DNA from: Rhabditophanes sp. KR3021
Lineage: Eukaryota > Nematoda > Chromadorea > Rhabditida > Alloionematidae
DNA: 64,000 bases
Direction: 5' to 3'
NCBI GenBank assembly: GCA_963281155.1
Contig: CAUJLY010000001.1
Location: 5,580,001 to 5,644,000 of the forward strand
Numbering within the stretch: position 1 is the stretch's first letter; each line of letters starts with the position of its first letter. This document shows, piece after piece, positions 37,285-46,668 of this stretch. A program made the position numbers and the translations under genes. The notes beneath the pieces are model-generated. The model did no database searches. It was not told the DNA's origin and was given only the letters and a program-made list of their open reading frames with translations.

Positions 37285-37639
37285 ATAATGTTTTTACATC
37301 TAATTAAATGAACTTTTCACAATATCTATGTTTACATTCAAAAATAATTGAAAGTAATCATCGGATCGAGCATATTGAAAGAGAAAAATGGTTTATAATA
37401 AATGAGTAATAATGGAGAATATTCACTACTGCACAATTCAATAAAATCATAAATTGGTATTATTGTAACATTAATATTTCTAAAAGTAACATTTTGCTAT
37501 AAATAGTTCATAAATTTACTTTCAAAATAAAGATTTCAGATAAGTAAAAATAAGTAGTATTGTTGTTATCAAATATTTACATTCCTTGCTCTGATTCATC
37601 AGTATTAGCTATTAATATAAAGGAACCCGATAAAAAAAG

Positions 37640-37855
37640 TTAGCTTCTTTACCCATAATAGGTTATGGAGGAACTATTTCTGTACCTGCAAGTCACGATT
37701 GGCCAACTGAGCCCAAATTAACGGATTATTGTTTACAAGTAACAAATAATTATACTAAAAGAATTTACGAATATGAAACAGATGAACTCATGCAAATTCG
37801 TACATATGTTTGGAAGATGAAGAAACTTGAATACGATTTTTTGTCTAACGTGTAA
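37640..37855 (+). CDS. possible 3' exon or gene fragment, unassigned
   Basis: An open frame of about 71 codons ends in TAA at 37853. Its composition is unlike random AT-rich frames here: it has GYGGTISVPASHDWP, LTDYCLQVTNNYTKR and VWKMKKLEYDF. It has no start Met near the front, so it would be a terminal exon or a fragment; an AG acceptor lies at the TAATAG just before GTTATGGAGG. I do not recognise the family and could not find matching upstream exons. Confidence 0.35.
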   Translation, partial: LASLPIIGYGGTISVPASHDWPTEPKLTDYCLQVTNNYTKRIYEYETDELMQIRTYVWKMKKLEYDFLSNV

Positions 37856-38458
37856 TGAAAAGTGGTAATTTAAAATACTTAGCTTATTATTTGCTTAACT
37901 CTCATGTTGTACTTAAAAATACATTTTCGGTGCAAATCCTAAAAGAAATAACTTTTCCGTAAACCCATATTTATCGCGCACATAAAATAATATATTTATG
38001 TAACGATTAAGTACTTCAAAGTCTATTAAAATATGAAAAAATAATCTAGAAAAATGAATTAATCTATCGTATGCATTGAATAGACATACAAAAATGTTGA
38101 GGCCAAATATATGACATATCCAACAATAAAAGGTAAAACAAATAAAAAAGAAGGTAAGAGTGTTTCAGGGAGTACTCTGAAACGTAGTGACAAAGTTTGT
38201 GTATCAATTTATTTAACAATATGAGATATATTTTAGACAACAAATTTATATTAGGCAGAATCATAATTTAAATATGCATTGTAAAAAGATCTAAAAAGTG
38301 ATTTTTCACTTTTTTAAAAGTTGATGCATATAGGGAAATAAAGGTTTAAAATAATTATATTCGAACGAGTAAGATAAAATAAATATTGAGAAGATTACGA
38401 TTTTAAATGCATTCGAAAATTTATAGAAACAAATAAACAATTGGGGAAAATAATTTTT

Positions 38459-41400
38459 TTATAGTTTTGACATTTCCCGTTTTGCTAGTGTTTCCATATG
38501 AACTTCATCTGGGCCATCAGCTAACCTCAATGACCGTGCCCAGGTAAAGAAAAAAGCCAATGGAGTATCATCAGTTAGTCCCATTGCTCCGTGAATTTGA
38601 ATTGCCCTATCAACAACCTTTAAAGCCATCTTGGGGACTATTATTTTTATCATAGCAATTTCAGAGGCAGCTCCCTTTGTGCCCAACACATCAATTAAAT
38701 GAGCTGTCTTAAGAACCATCAATCTGGCTGAATCAATTTCAAGCCGTGAATTGGCAATGGCTTCTCTTGTTAGTTGATATTGGTCTAAACTTTTTCCAAA
38801 TGCCTTTCTATATGACGCCCTTTGTTTCAACAATTGAAGACTTCTCTCCGCATGGCCAATTAATCGCTGGCAGTGGTGGATTCGACCAGGTCCTAATCGA
38901 CCTTGTGCAATTTCGAAAGCACGACCTTCCCCCAGGATTATATTTTGTTGAGGCACACAAACATTTTCAAACAGAATTTCAGCATGACCATATGGGGCAT
39001 CTACAGCTCCGAAAACAGGCATGGGTCTAACCAGTTTGACTCCGGGATGTGTCATAGGAACCAAAATCATTGTTTGTTGCAGATGCCTTGGCTTCTTTTC
39101 CCATCCAGCGATCCTGCCCATGAAAATACATAATTTGCACTTTGGATGCATTGCTCCGGAAGTAAACCACTTTCTAGCATTAATTAGTAAATTTCCTTTT
39201 CCATCTGATACAACCGATCCTTGAATATTGGTAGCATCCGATGAGGCAACATCAGGCTCTGTCATAGCAAAACAACTAACGATTTCCTTGTTTAGCAAGG
39301 GTCTCAGCCATTCCTGCTTTTGTCTTTCATTTCCGTATTTTATCAAAACCTCCATGTTTCCAGTGTCCGGGGCATTGTAATTGAAAATTTCAGGAGCAAA
39401 GGGAGAAAGTCCCATTAATTCGCACATATGGGCATACTCAACGTTGCTAAAACCCTTTCCATATTTGGTTTGCGGGTCAATGTTTTTTGCAATAAATAAA
39501 TTCCACAAACCTTCTTCCTTAGCTTCCTTTTGTAAGTTACTTATAATGGGGCTTTCCGTCCATTGATTTTTTCCAGTAGAATGTTTAATTAGGTCTCCTT
39601 CAACTGGCATTATTTTTTGATTTATGAAGATACTTAATTTGTCATAGACGTCTCTACTGCGTTCCGACAATCCATCGATCATAGTAGGGAATAAGCCTAG
39701 TTTTTCTCCTCTCGTGTGTCTTTCTACCTCATCAATAAATTGTAAGCCACATGAAGCAACGATCCTCGGAGCTTCTTTAAATTGGCCAGCATTTACTGAG
39801 CTTGCTTGACCTGATAAATGTCTCAAATATACGCCTTGCAATATGGAACTGAAGCGGAAACACACAAAAGCTATGTAATACATCCACTTCATAGAAAATG
39901 GATGCAATCGGCTGTCGTACATTTGGAGCATTTGCCTTGTATTTGGGATTCCGAGAATGGGCCAAACTTCTGGGATGGGTAAACCTGGAACAGCTTTTTG
40001 CAGGGCTTCTGGATATTGTTTTCCAATTTTTTGTTGTAATTTAGCGTTGTTGTAATGCCCAAATAAACATGTTGCTACATCGCTCAGAGGATCACCTAAA
40101 AATGTAAAAATATCAAAATTATGAATGCCATTGCGGTTAATATCAAAACTATGAATTCCACTATGGTTAATGTCAATATGATTAGAATGTTTAAACCAAC
40201 CTAGAGTACTCAATTCCCAATCCAAAACAGCAATTACCTTATTTTCAGTTGGGTGGAAAATTAAATTGTCAATTCTATAGTCTCCGTGAACAATTGTAGT
40301 AGTTTCTTGAATTACTTCATTCTCATCTATCCATTTGATCAGTTTTTGAACTTCACTCGGTACTTCATTTCCACTATTAGCCAACTCATAATTCTTCTTA
40401 AATCGAGTAAATAATCGCCTAACATATTTGTTGTCTTGAACCCCATAATCAGTTAAAGATGCTTTTTTAATGTCTACAGAGTGGATACCTTTCAAGACAT
40501 TGATAACTTCAGCATAAATTTGAGTTCTTTGGTGTGGTGTCATTTCAGGTAAACTCGAATCGACAAACACACGTCCCTTCACATATTCCATCAGATAAAA
40601 GGGAGAATCCAACAAATGTTCTTGGTAATCATATACTTTTGGCACTGGCACTTTGCCATACAATGCCTTTAAGATTCTATACTCTCGATCAACCATATGC
40701 GCTTTTGGAAGTACAAGACCAGTTGGTTTTTTCCTTAACACACACTCTCTGCTTCCCAATTTGATATAAAAAGTTGGATTAGATTGGCCGTGGGAAAATT
40801 TGGATATTTCTAAATGGGAGTCGGACGTTGAAAAAAGATTTTGTAAATATGGCAATAAAATGACCTTATCAATGCCCACGCTGTTGTTTATAGTTGCCGG
40901 AGCATGATATTTCAAATCAACGTTAACAATTTGTTGCAAATCAGAAATAGCTTGATCAATTGATACGCATTTAATTGTTTTTATGTTAAACGTTTCTCTC
41001 GCTGGCTTTAAGTTGCGGCCGATATCATCAATGAACACAACGTCTTCTCCTTTCAAGTTCATTTTGTTCAAGACATGTTCATAAATATTTGCTTCAGGTT
41101 TTCGTTGATTTAATTTACAAGATTCAAAAAGGTAGTCAAACAATTTGATGTCTTGTTGTTTAAGTGGTAAGGTTGGAGCCAATCTTGCTCGATCATAAAA
41201 AAAGTTGTTTGTCAATATGGCTATCTTGATTCCACGTGACTTTAAAACACCGATGACTGTTTTCCATTTGTCGTCAATTGGAGATGGTTTTGTTGATTTA
41301 TCGCCAAATATTTTATATATTTGACCATCTCCGTAAAAATGGGAAAATATAGGATCGAAATCTTCAGTTGTCAGGAAGCCTTTTTCAAGGCTGTGAAAGT

Positions 41401-41570
41401 GAGCGATCACATCTTTTGACAACAAAGTTGATAAAATTCTGTCATGATCTTTCTTTTCTATAAATTAAATAATAAATAAATAAAAGTGGAATGGATGTAC
41501 CTTGTTTCCATAACTGTGGAGGTGAGGGAATTAAAACGCCGCCAAGATCAAATAAAATACATTTAACCAT
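38459..41570 (-). CDS. ACAD10: ACAD10-like HAD-APH-acyl-CoA dehydrogenase fusion
   Basis: Exons on the minus strand: 41570-41501, 41457-40201 and 40095-38459, giving about 987 residues. Domain order is as in ACAD10: a HAD-like domain (FDLGGVL near residue 7, [14 protein letters not shown] near 160), an APH-type kinase domain ([11 protein letters not shown] near 412, then [10 protein letters not shown]), and an acyl-CoA dehydrogenase domain (about 600-987, [10 protein letters not shown]-terminal [11 protein letters not shown]). Family members handle 4-hydroxyacyl-CoAs, with the kinase phosphorylating the hydroxyl and the dehydrogenase completing removal. The protein ends in SKL, a classical peroxisomal targeting signal. 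The STLG/DPLSD junction is interrupted by a 105-bp stretch (40096-40200) that begins GT, ends TTTTTAG and is open in frame. Alignment to the family says it is an intron. The first exon supplies the HAD nucleophile. Confidence 0.92.
40096..40200 (-). repeat. in-frame, stop-free intron with internal repeats in the ACAD10-like gene
   Basis: The 105 bp are divisible by three and have no stop. They contain three to four degenerate units of about 24-27 bp (variants of 'ATTNNTAGTTTTGATATTAACC' on the minus strand), read as repeated HSFDIN/HNFDIF-like residues if translated. GT and TTTTTAG ends flank the conserved LG|DP position. Confidence 0.7.
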
Positions 41571-41975
41571 TCTATATTTTTAGTTGCAAATGAAAATATG
41601 TGAATAAACAGTACCATTTATAATCATGCCATATCATAATTAGGTATACAATCATTGTCAGTAGTTTATAGTCTGTAGTGTGGTTGAAGTTAGAAACGAA
41701 TAAAGTAATTAAAACATTGCAAGTACAGCTTGATATATTTAGAATAATTTACTATTTTCATGAAACTAAATTATCCACATAATTGAAAACATATGCTATA
41801 ATATTTTATTCCTTTTAAAATTATTCTTATCAATAAATAACATTTTAATCATTGAGTAAATTAAAAACAAATTAGCTTGTTGATAAATAATGCTAGTGAT
41901 AAAAAATCACACCGCTGCATTTGTTTGTTATATCCATCTTCAAACATACATATATATTTTTTATTCAAAGCTTAA
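41571..41975. other. divergent intergenic region
   Basis: Separates the minus-strand ACAD10-like gene from the plus-strand membrane protein, so it should hold both promoters. It is AT-rich and no clear element is seen. An open frame continues upstream of the chosen start of the next gene to 41890. Confidence 0.5.
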
Positions 41976-42468
41976 AATGGATCAGATAATCCAGGAGCAC
42001 AAAATAGAAATGCTTAAAGATATCGTGGAATTTGTCACATTTTTACGACGATTTGTCTTTTCATGTGCAATAGTTGCTACTATTCTAATTGGAGGGAGTA
42101 CAATCATTTGTTATATAAAAGATTATAACTTTGCAATAAGTCTATTTCAGTATTTAATAATATTTATTACTACAACGTGTCCATTGGTCAGTTATGTTCG
42201 ATATCATAGAAAAAATATCATTGTATGCCAATTAATAGAGAAACAGAAACAATATCTTGTATTACTTATATGTTCGTTAATTTATTTAATTTGTGGCATA
42301 GCAGAAATTACAATATTACTATTGATAATAATTCCAAGATATTCAAATTATATTGAAATTCCAACTATTATTTTATACGCTGTTATTAGTTTATCTATTA
42401 GTAGTGGGTTATATTTATCAATGACACTTATATCTATTGTTGATATATTTTTTTTGCAAATGAGCTAA
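41976..42468 (+). CDS. small four-helix membrane protein, unassigned
   Basis: One exon. The start is placed at the Met of MDQIIQEHK (41976), giving about 163 residues; an upstream Met at 41890 would add a hydrophobic, unlikely leader. Four hydrophobic segments are spaced as in MARVEL/tetraspan-type proteins: about FVFSCAIVATILIGG, SLFQYLIIFITTTC, YLVLLICSLIYLICG and IILYAVISLSISSG. Short charged loops (HRKN, EKQKQ) lie between them. No conserved motif is recognised, so no function is claimed. The continuous hydrophobic pattern over 490 bp supports it as a real gene. Confidence 0.55.
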
Positions 42469-42753
42469 TAAAATTATTTTAATAACAAATTGGTATGACT
42501 GTATGATCTTTAAAAAAGAATGACACAGCAACTTGTTTAATCGCAATAAAACATATAAATAATATGTCATTCAGTCTAAATAATAATACCTTATTAAAGA
42601 AAAGGGCACATATGTTATCAATAAGACATATAGATATAACAATAGTAGTAGGTAGACTCAGGAAGGAACCCTTAACATTTAAATATTTATCAAAATATAA
42701 GCATGCTTATTTTGAAGACAAATCTAAGTTTAGAAATATAACACCAAAAACTA

Positions 42754-42826
42754 AGCCCCCCGCGGGGCTCGAACCCGCGACCGTTAGATTAAAAGTCTAA
42801 CGCTCTACCAATTGAGCTAGGGAGGC
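42754..42826 (-). tRNA. tRNA-Lys (TTT), copy 1
   Basis: On the minus strand the acceptor GCCTCCC pairs with GGGGGGC. The loop CTTTTAA gives TTT, and the T-arm is GCGGGTTCGAGCCCCGC. An identical gene is at 49149-49221; flanks differ apart from a few bases. Confidence 0.95.
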
Positions 42827-43581
42827 ATATTTTCAGAAGTCGAATTGATACATATTTGATTATCAGCTAATTAAATAATTTCAGTAAAGGAAATATTCTG
42901 AATCATCATAAACTAGCTCAAAGCCGTGTTAACGCGCCGTCCCCTGCATTCTTAACTTTCAAATATGTATCCTAAATAGATTGTTGGAACAATTTAGCAA
43001 GGAATGCTTTCTCTAAACCTCATACCAATTTGGAGTCTCCGAAGCAAGTATTGAAACAAATCGGGAAGGAATAGCCGATTGAGATTGTGAACAATACATG
43101 CATGTCAATTGCAGGTAGATTAGACAGATGTATCGCGGTCGAAGGGGGTATATTTAAAAAGTAATTATTAGTATTTTTCAAGAGCTTTCGAATAATTATT
43201 ATCACATGTTTTTATTCACATTATAAAGTTGGCATAATTAAGTTTTAAGCATTGATGCAAAATTAAATTGTTATCCGGTATATAGAATGATATAAAGTAA
43301 TAATATGTATATTTTAGGAGAACCCTTTACAATATCATGAAATATAGAAAATTAAACATGTACATCATATAAAATAAAGATAATAAAAAAGAATTTATCA
43401 ATCATAAATTAGTGGAATCAGACAGTAAATCAAATATTATATTGAAAACATTTTATTATGATTAAATATTAAAAACCTGTTTAAGTGATTAAGCTATTTC
43501 ATTACAAACAAATCTATGTGCAATAGTCAAGTATAAGTACGATACAATTAATAAAATTAGCAACGAATCAAACTATTTCAT
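42827..43581. other. intergenic, no gene seen
   Basis: Spacer between two tRNA genes. A less AT-rich stretch near 43010-43160 has no recognisable motif on either strand. Confidence 0.5.
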
Positions 43582-43668
43582 CCGACCATAGCTCAGTTGG
43601 TAGAGCGGAGGACTGTAGAAATAACTGAAGGTATCCTTAGGTCACTGGTTCAAATCCGGTTGGTCGGA
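43582..43668 (+). tRNA. tRNA-Tyr (GTA) with intron
   Basis: The acceptor CCGACCA pairs with TGGTCGG. The anticodon GTA is followed by G and then an insertion of about 14 bp (about 43619-43632) before the 3' half of the anticodon stem TCCTT. This is the usual intron position in eukaryotic tRNA-Tyr. Confidence 0.93.
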
Positions 43669-44216
43669 ATTTTTTGCACTTAAATATAATCTTACCATAC
43701 AAATTATAAGTTAAAAGTTATCTGTTCATTTATGATTGCAATAAACTTTACTCAGGAAGTTAATGCAAAAGATAGTTTGTTTGGGTTAGATGAAAGCTAA
43801 AAGTATAGGGAGAATGAAAATATAATGTTATTCGTTGTTTACGTGCATGATCTTGTCATCATTGATCGATCATTATAGAAATGATTAGTAGTTATTGTTG
43901 AATCTACGAGATGGATCTGGGTTGCTCCCAAATTCAAAAAGGAAACGATGAATGGATTAGTATCGCGGATTTTGATTAAATTTCAAGTTGTTTAATAAAA
44001 TGTCCTTCCAAAATACAAGATGAAAGGATTTGAAATCACTTCAGTGTAATTGTTAAAAATTGTACGAACTGGGCTAGTAGTTTTAAATATCATTGTTGAA
44101 GTGAAAAAATATAAAAAACAAATGTCTGGGATTATTAAAAAATATTGTAGACTATATAAAATAGCAGTTCTCTACATATTTAGATTTACCAAAAATGAAT
44201 TATGAGTAAAAAATAT
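43669..44216. other. intergenic, no gene seen
   Basis: Spacer between tRNA-Tyr and the right arm of the inverted duplication. No coding motif was seen. Confidence 0.5.
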
Positions 44217-44218
44217 AT

Positions 44219-44300
44219 CGTTCAGGATGAGATTCGAACTCACGCGGGAAAATCCCAATGGATTAGCAGTCCATCGCCTTAACCACTCGGCCACCTGAAC
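44219..44300 (-). tRNA. tRNA-Ser (GCT), copy 2
   Basis: Reverse-complement copy of the gene at 32318-32399, with the same stems, long variable arm and anticodon. Confidence 0.94.
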
Positions 44301-44385
44301 ATGGACATCAGAGTATAGTTTAGAAAAACAATAATAAATTTGTGCAAAAGAATGTCAATGTATTTAAAAAATGTTTAAAAAGTTT

Positions 44386-44458
44386 AGCCCGATGCGGGGC
44401 TCGAACCCGCGACAGCCAGATTAAGAGTCTGGTGCTCTACCGACTGAGCTAACCGGGC
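44386..44458 (-). tRNA. tRNA-Lys (CTT), copy 2
   Basis: Reverse-complement copy of the gene at 32160-32232, with intact stems and anticodon CTT. Confidence 0.93.
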
Positions 44459-44780
44459 ATGTCTTCAAGCATTTATTGAAGTATCATCTTATATCTTTTC
44501 ATAAACTCGGTCAAGTATAAGTAATAAATGAACAACATTTATCCGCCGGTCTTTCGAATGTATAAAGATGTACTAACCATGGAAATATTTCTAATCTTTG
44601 CATTTGTTCCGCAAATAATTATTGCAGATCTATGTTATGCCATTTCAACCAATCTTTTCAATTCTTAAAGTGTAATTGCTAGATCCTTTTGTGAACATTA
44701 TTTGTGTGTCTCTATGCTTGAATTCCCCAAGTGATTACTTAGAGGAAGTTCAAAATGAAAAAGATCACTCATGGCAATAC

Positions 44781-44855
44781 AGCTCCATTGGCCCAGTGGA
44801 TAAGGCGTCTGACTTCTAATCAGAAGATCCCCGGTTCGACCCCGGGATGGAGCTG
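44781..44855 (+). tRNA. tRNA-Arg (TCT), copy 2
   Basis: Reverse-complement copy of the gene at 31763-31837, with intact stems and anticodon TCT. Confidence 0.93.
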
Positions 44856-45208
44856 CATTATTTTTATCTACGATGTAAGATATTTATTATTTTTAATAAA
44901 AACATTCTGGCCAAAGTTATTTATGCGAAGACGGTTACATTTGTCTACTTAGTTTTTGATTGAAGCTAGGAAGAGTTTCTCACTAAATAAATTGTATTCA
45001 ACTTAACTAATAGAAACATCGATCGAAATTATTTTTTTTGAAAAACAAATAGATGCCAAACATATAAATGTCCACAGTTTTACAAAAAAGAGAAATAATA
45101 TTATTATTTTCAAAAAACATATTAGGCGAAATTGTCTTCTAAATTCAATATTTTTGCCATAAATGAAAGTTTTATTTGCAAAAAAGTTATCGAATAATAA
45201 TGCGTACT

Positions 45209-45279
45209 GTCTCCGTGACAATTGGTTAGCGCGTTCGGCTGTTAACCGAAAGATTGGTGATTCAAGCCCACCCGGGGCG
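45209..45279 (+). pseudogene. tRNA-Asn (GTT) pseudogene
   Basis: It resembles eukaryotic tRNA-Asn from GTCTCCG through the anticodon arm TTCGGCTGTTAACCGAA. Two bases are missing in the D-stem, one base is missing in the 3' acceptor strand (GGGGCG), and an A-C mismatch lies in the T-stem. These make a functional fold unlikely. Confidence 0.8.
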
Positions 45280-45356
45280 AATTATTGCTTTTGTAAATTA
45301 AATTGATATTTTGACAACTTTTTTAATAAACCGAAAAGATGTTTGATAAAAAAATA

Positions 45357-45428
45357 TCTGCTGTGTGAAACTCGAATACACAGCCTTCAGATTATGAGAC
45401 TGACGCGCTATCGGCTGTCCCGACAATA
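45357..45428 (-). pseudogene. tRNA-Met (CAT) pseudogene
   Basis: On the minus strand the anticodon arm GTCAGTCTCATAATCTGAAG matches the Met gene at 31186-31258. The acceptor strands no longer pair, and the T-arm has changed to TGTATTCGAGTTTCACA. Its place and opposite strand mirror the functional Met gene relative to the inverted duplication. Confidence 0.8.
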
Positions 45429-45864
45429 ATGATTGCCAATTTATAAACCAAGAACATTCGTGGTAAACAAACAAGATGACAAAACACCTATAAATAACCT
45501 TCTTGTAACCAGCAACATGCATTCTGTGTAACATACACTAACCCGACTATCACCTACTCACGCTCTACACCTCGTAAGGAAAGAACCTTAAGAGAACATC
45601 ATCTGCTGCCGGGATAAGTTTACTTATATTAACTATAAATAAAGTTCTTATATCTTAATTGTACTCTCATTTTTTGTATTCACTATTGGTATAGGTGCCA
45701 ATACACTTTATTTTACTATAATATTGTAATATTGTTGCAGTAAATGATTGTAGTTTGACAAAAATTGGGCTTACATCTTAAAAAGATTTCATACATATAG
45801 GCCTGAAGATTAAGAATATTAAAAGTAAGTCAGATTTCGAGATTCGGAAAACTCTTAAATACAC
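45429..45864. other. intergenic, no gene seen
   Basis: The less AT-rich stretch at about 45530-45720 has an AATAAA and could be a fragment of a repeated element. I could not find paired ends, so no element is called. Confidence 0.45.
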
Positions 45865-45936
45865 GGTTCCATGGTGTAGCGGTTAGCACTCAGGACTTTG
45901 AATCCTGCGACCCGAGTTCAAATCTCGGTGGAACCT
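45865..45936 (+). tRNA. tRNA-Gln (TTG)
   Basis: The acceptor GGTTCCA pairs with TGGAACC. The stem CAGGA/TCCTG holds the loop CTTTGAA, giving TTG. The T-arm contains CGAGTTCAAATCTCG. Confidence 0.95.
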
Positions 45937-46668
45937 TCTTTTTTGTAAAAATATGGAAATTGAAAGACATTGAAACTATAACACATGTAAACTAAACAAA
46001 ACAATTTAAACATTTAATTTCTTTAATTTAAGAGCATACGATAAATAACTATATTTTATCGGGCATTTAAATTAGGACACATTTTATTTATAATAATATT
46101 AATCAGAAACCATTTTTAAGTTGAAGTTCCCAGTCATTTATAATCTTAAAATGGAAGGCTCTTGTAACGCCAAATCTAATGCGATTAAGTAATGCATTTT
46201 TAAACGGCCATTTTAATTTGTGACAATTACAATACTAATTCCTAGAAATTTGTCCATACATAATACACGTCAGTTTCATCATTCTAGTAGAGTCCGGAAA
46301 TCAATATTCTTTTTACCCAATACAATTTATTCAATCAATTGAATAAGCCATTTTTGAAACTGATTTAGGTTTTCTTGTGGTAATCATTGGAACTGTCGAC
46401 AAGTTCAAGCAGTCTAAATTGTCTATGTTGAAGAAATAGAGGTTGAATGACTGGCACTGCTTTCTTCCACAATTATATACTAAAGTTATATTCAAATTTG
46501 ATGTCAAAATATGTTTATTACTTGTATGAGGTAAATTTTAAGTTCCTATTTAGTATTATTCGGTAATAGAATGGGTAAAGATAGGAACATATAAAGTAGT
46601 AACTTTATTAGACAATATTATAAGATTTATGTATCAACATATGATGTTTTTAATGAAGTGTTTATAAG
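45937..46668. other. intergenic, no gene seen
   Basis: Spacer that includes the 3' untranslated region of the minus-strand secreted protein. No motif was recognised. Confidence 0.5.

Larger units (their letters stand above)
44217..44933 (-). repeat. right arm of inverted duplication with three tRNA genes
   Basis: About 717 bp, the reverse complement of 31685-32402 with few differences. It carries tRNA-Ser, tRNA-Lys and tRNA-Arg in mirrored order and strand. The tRNA bodies look identical between arms; the changes lie in spacers. Confidence 0.9.

Noticed and set aside
38746..40764. Plus-strand frames opposite the ACAD10-like gene
   Set aside because: They are shadows of the conserved minus-strand coding sequence.
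42564..42800. 78-codon plus-strand frame
   Set aside because: Its end runs through the antisense of tRNA-Lys (the PPAGLEPAT-type translation is typical of tRNA antisense); no other coding signal.
42900..43160. Less AT-rich patch that could be a decayed tRNA or element
   Set aside because: No cloverleaf, repeat or protein pattern could be built on either strand.
45298..45534. 78-codon minus-strand frame
   Set aside because: Overlaps the tRNA-Met pseudogene and has no motif.
45530..45720. Possible solo LTR or LTR-retroelement end
   Set aside because: It has an AATAAA and a GGTGCC-like site, but I found neither paired ends nor coding remnants.
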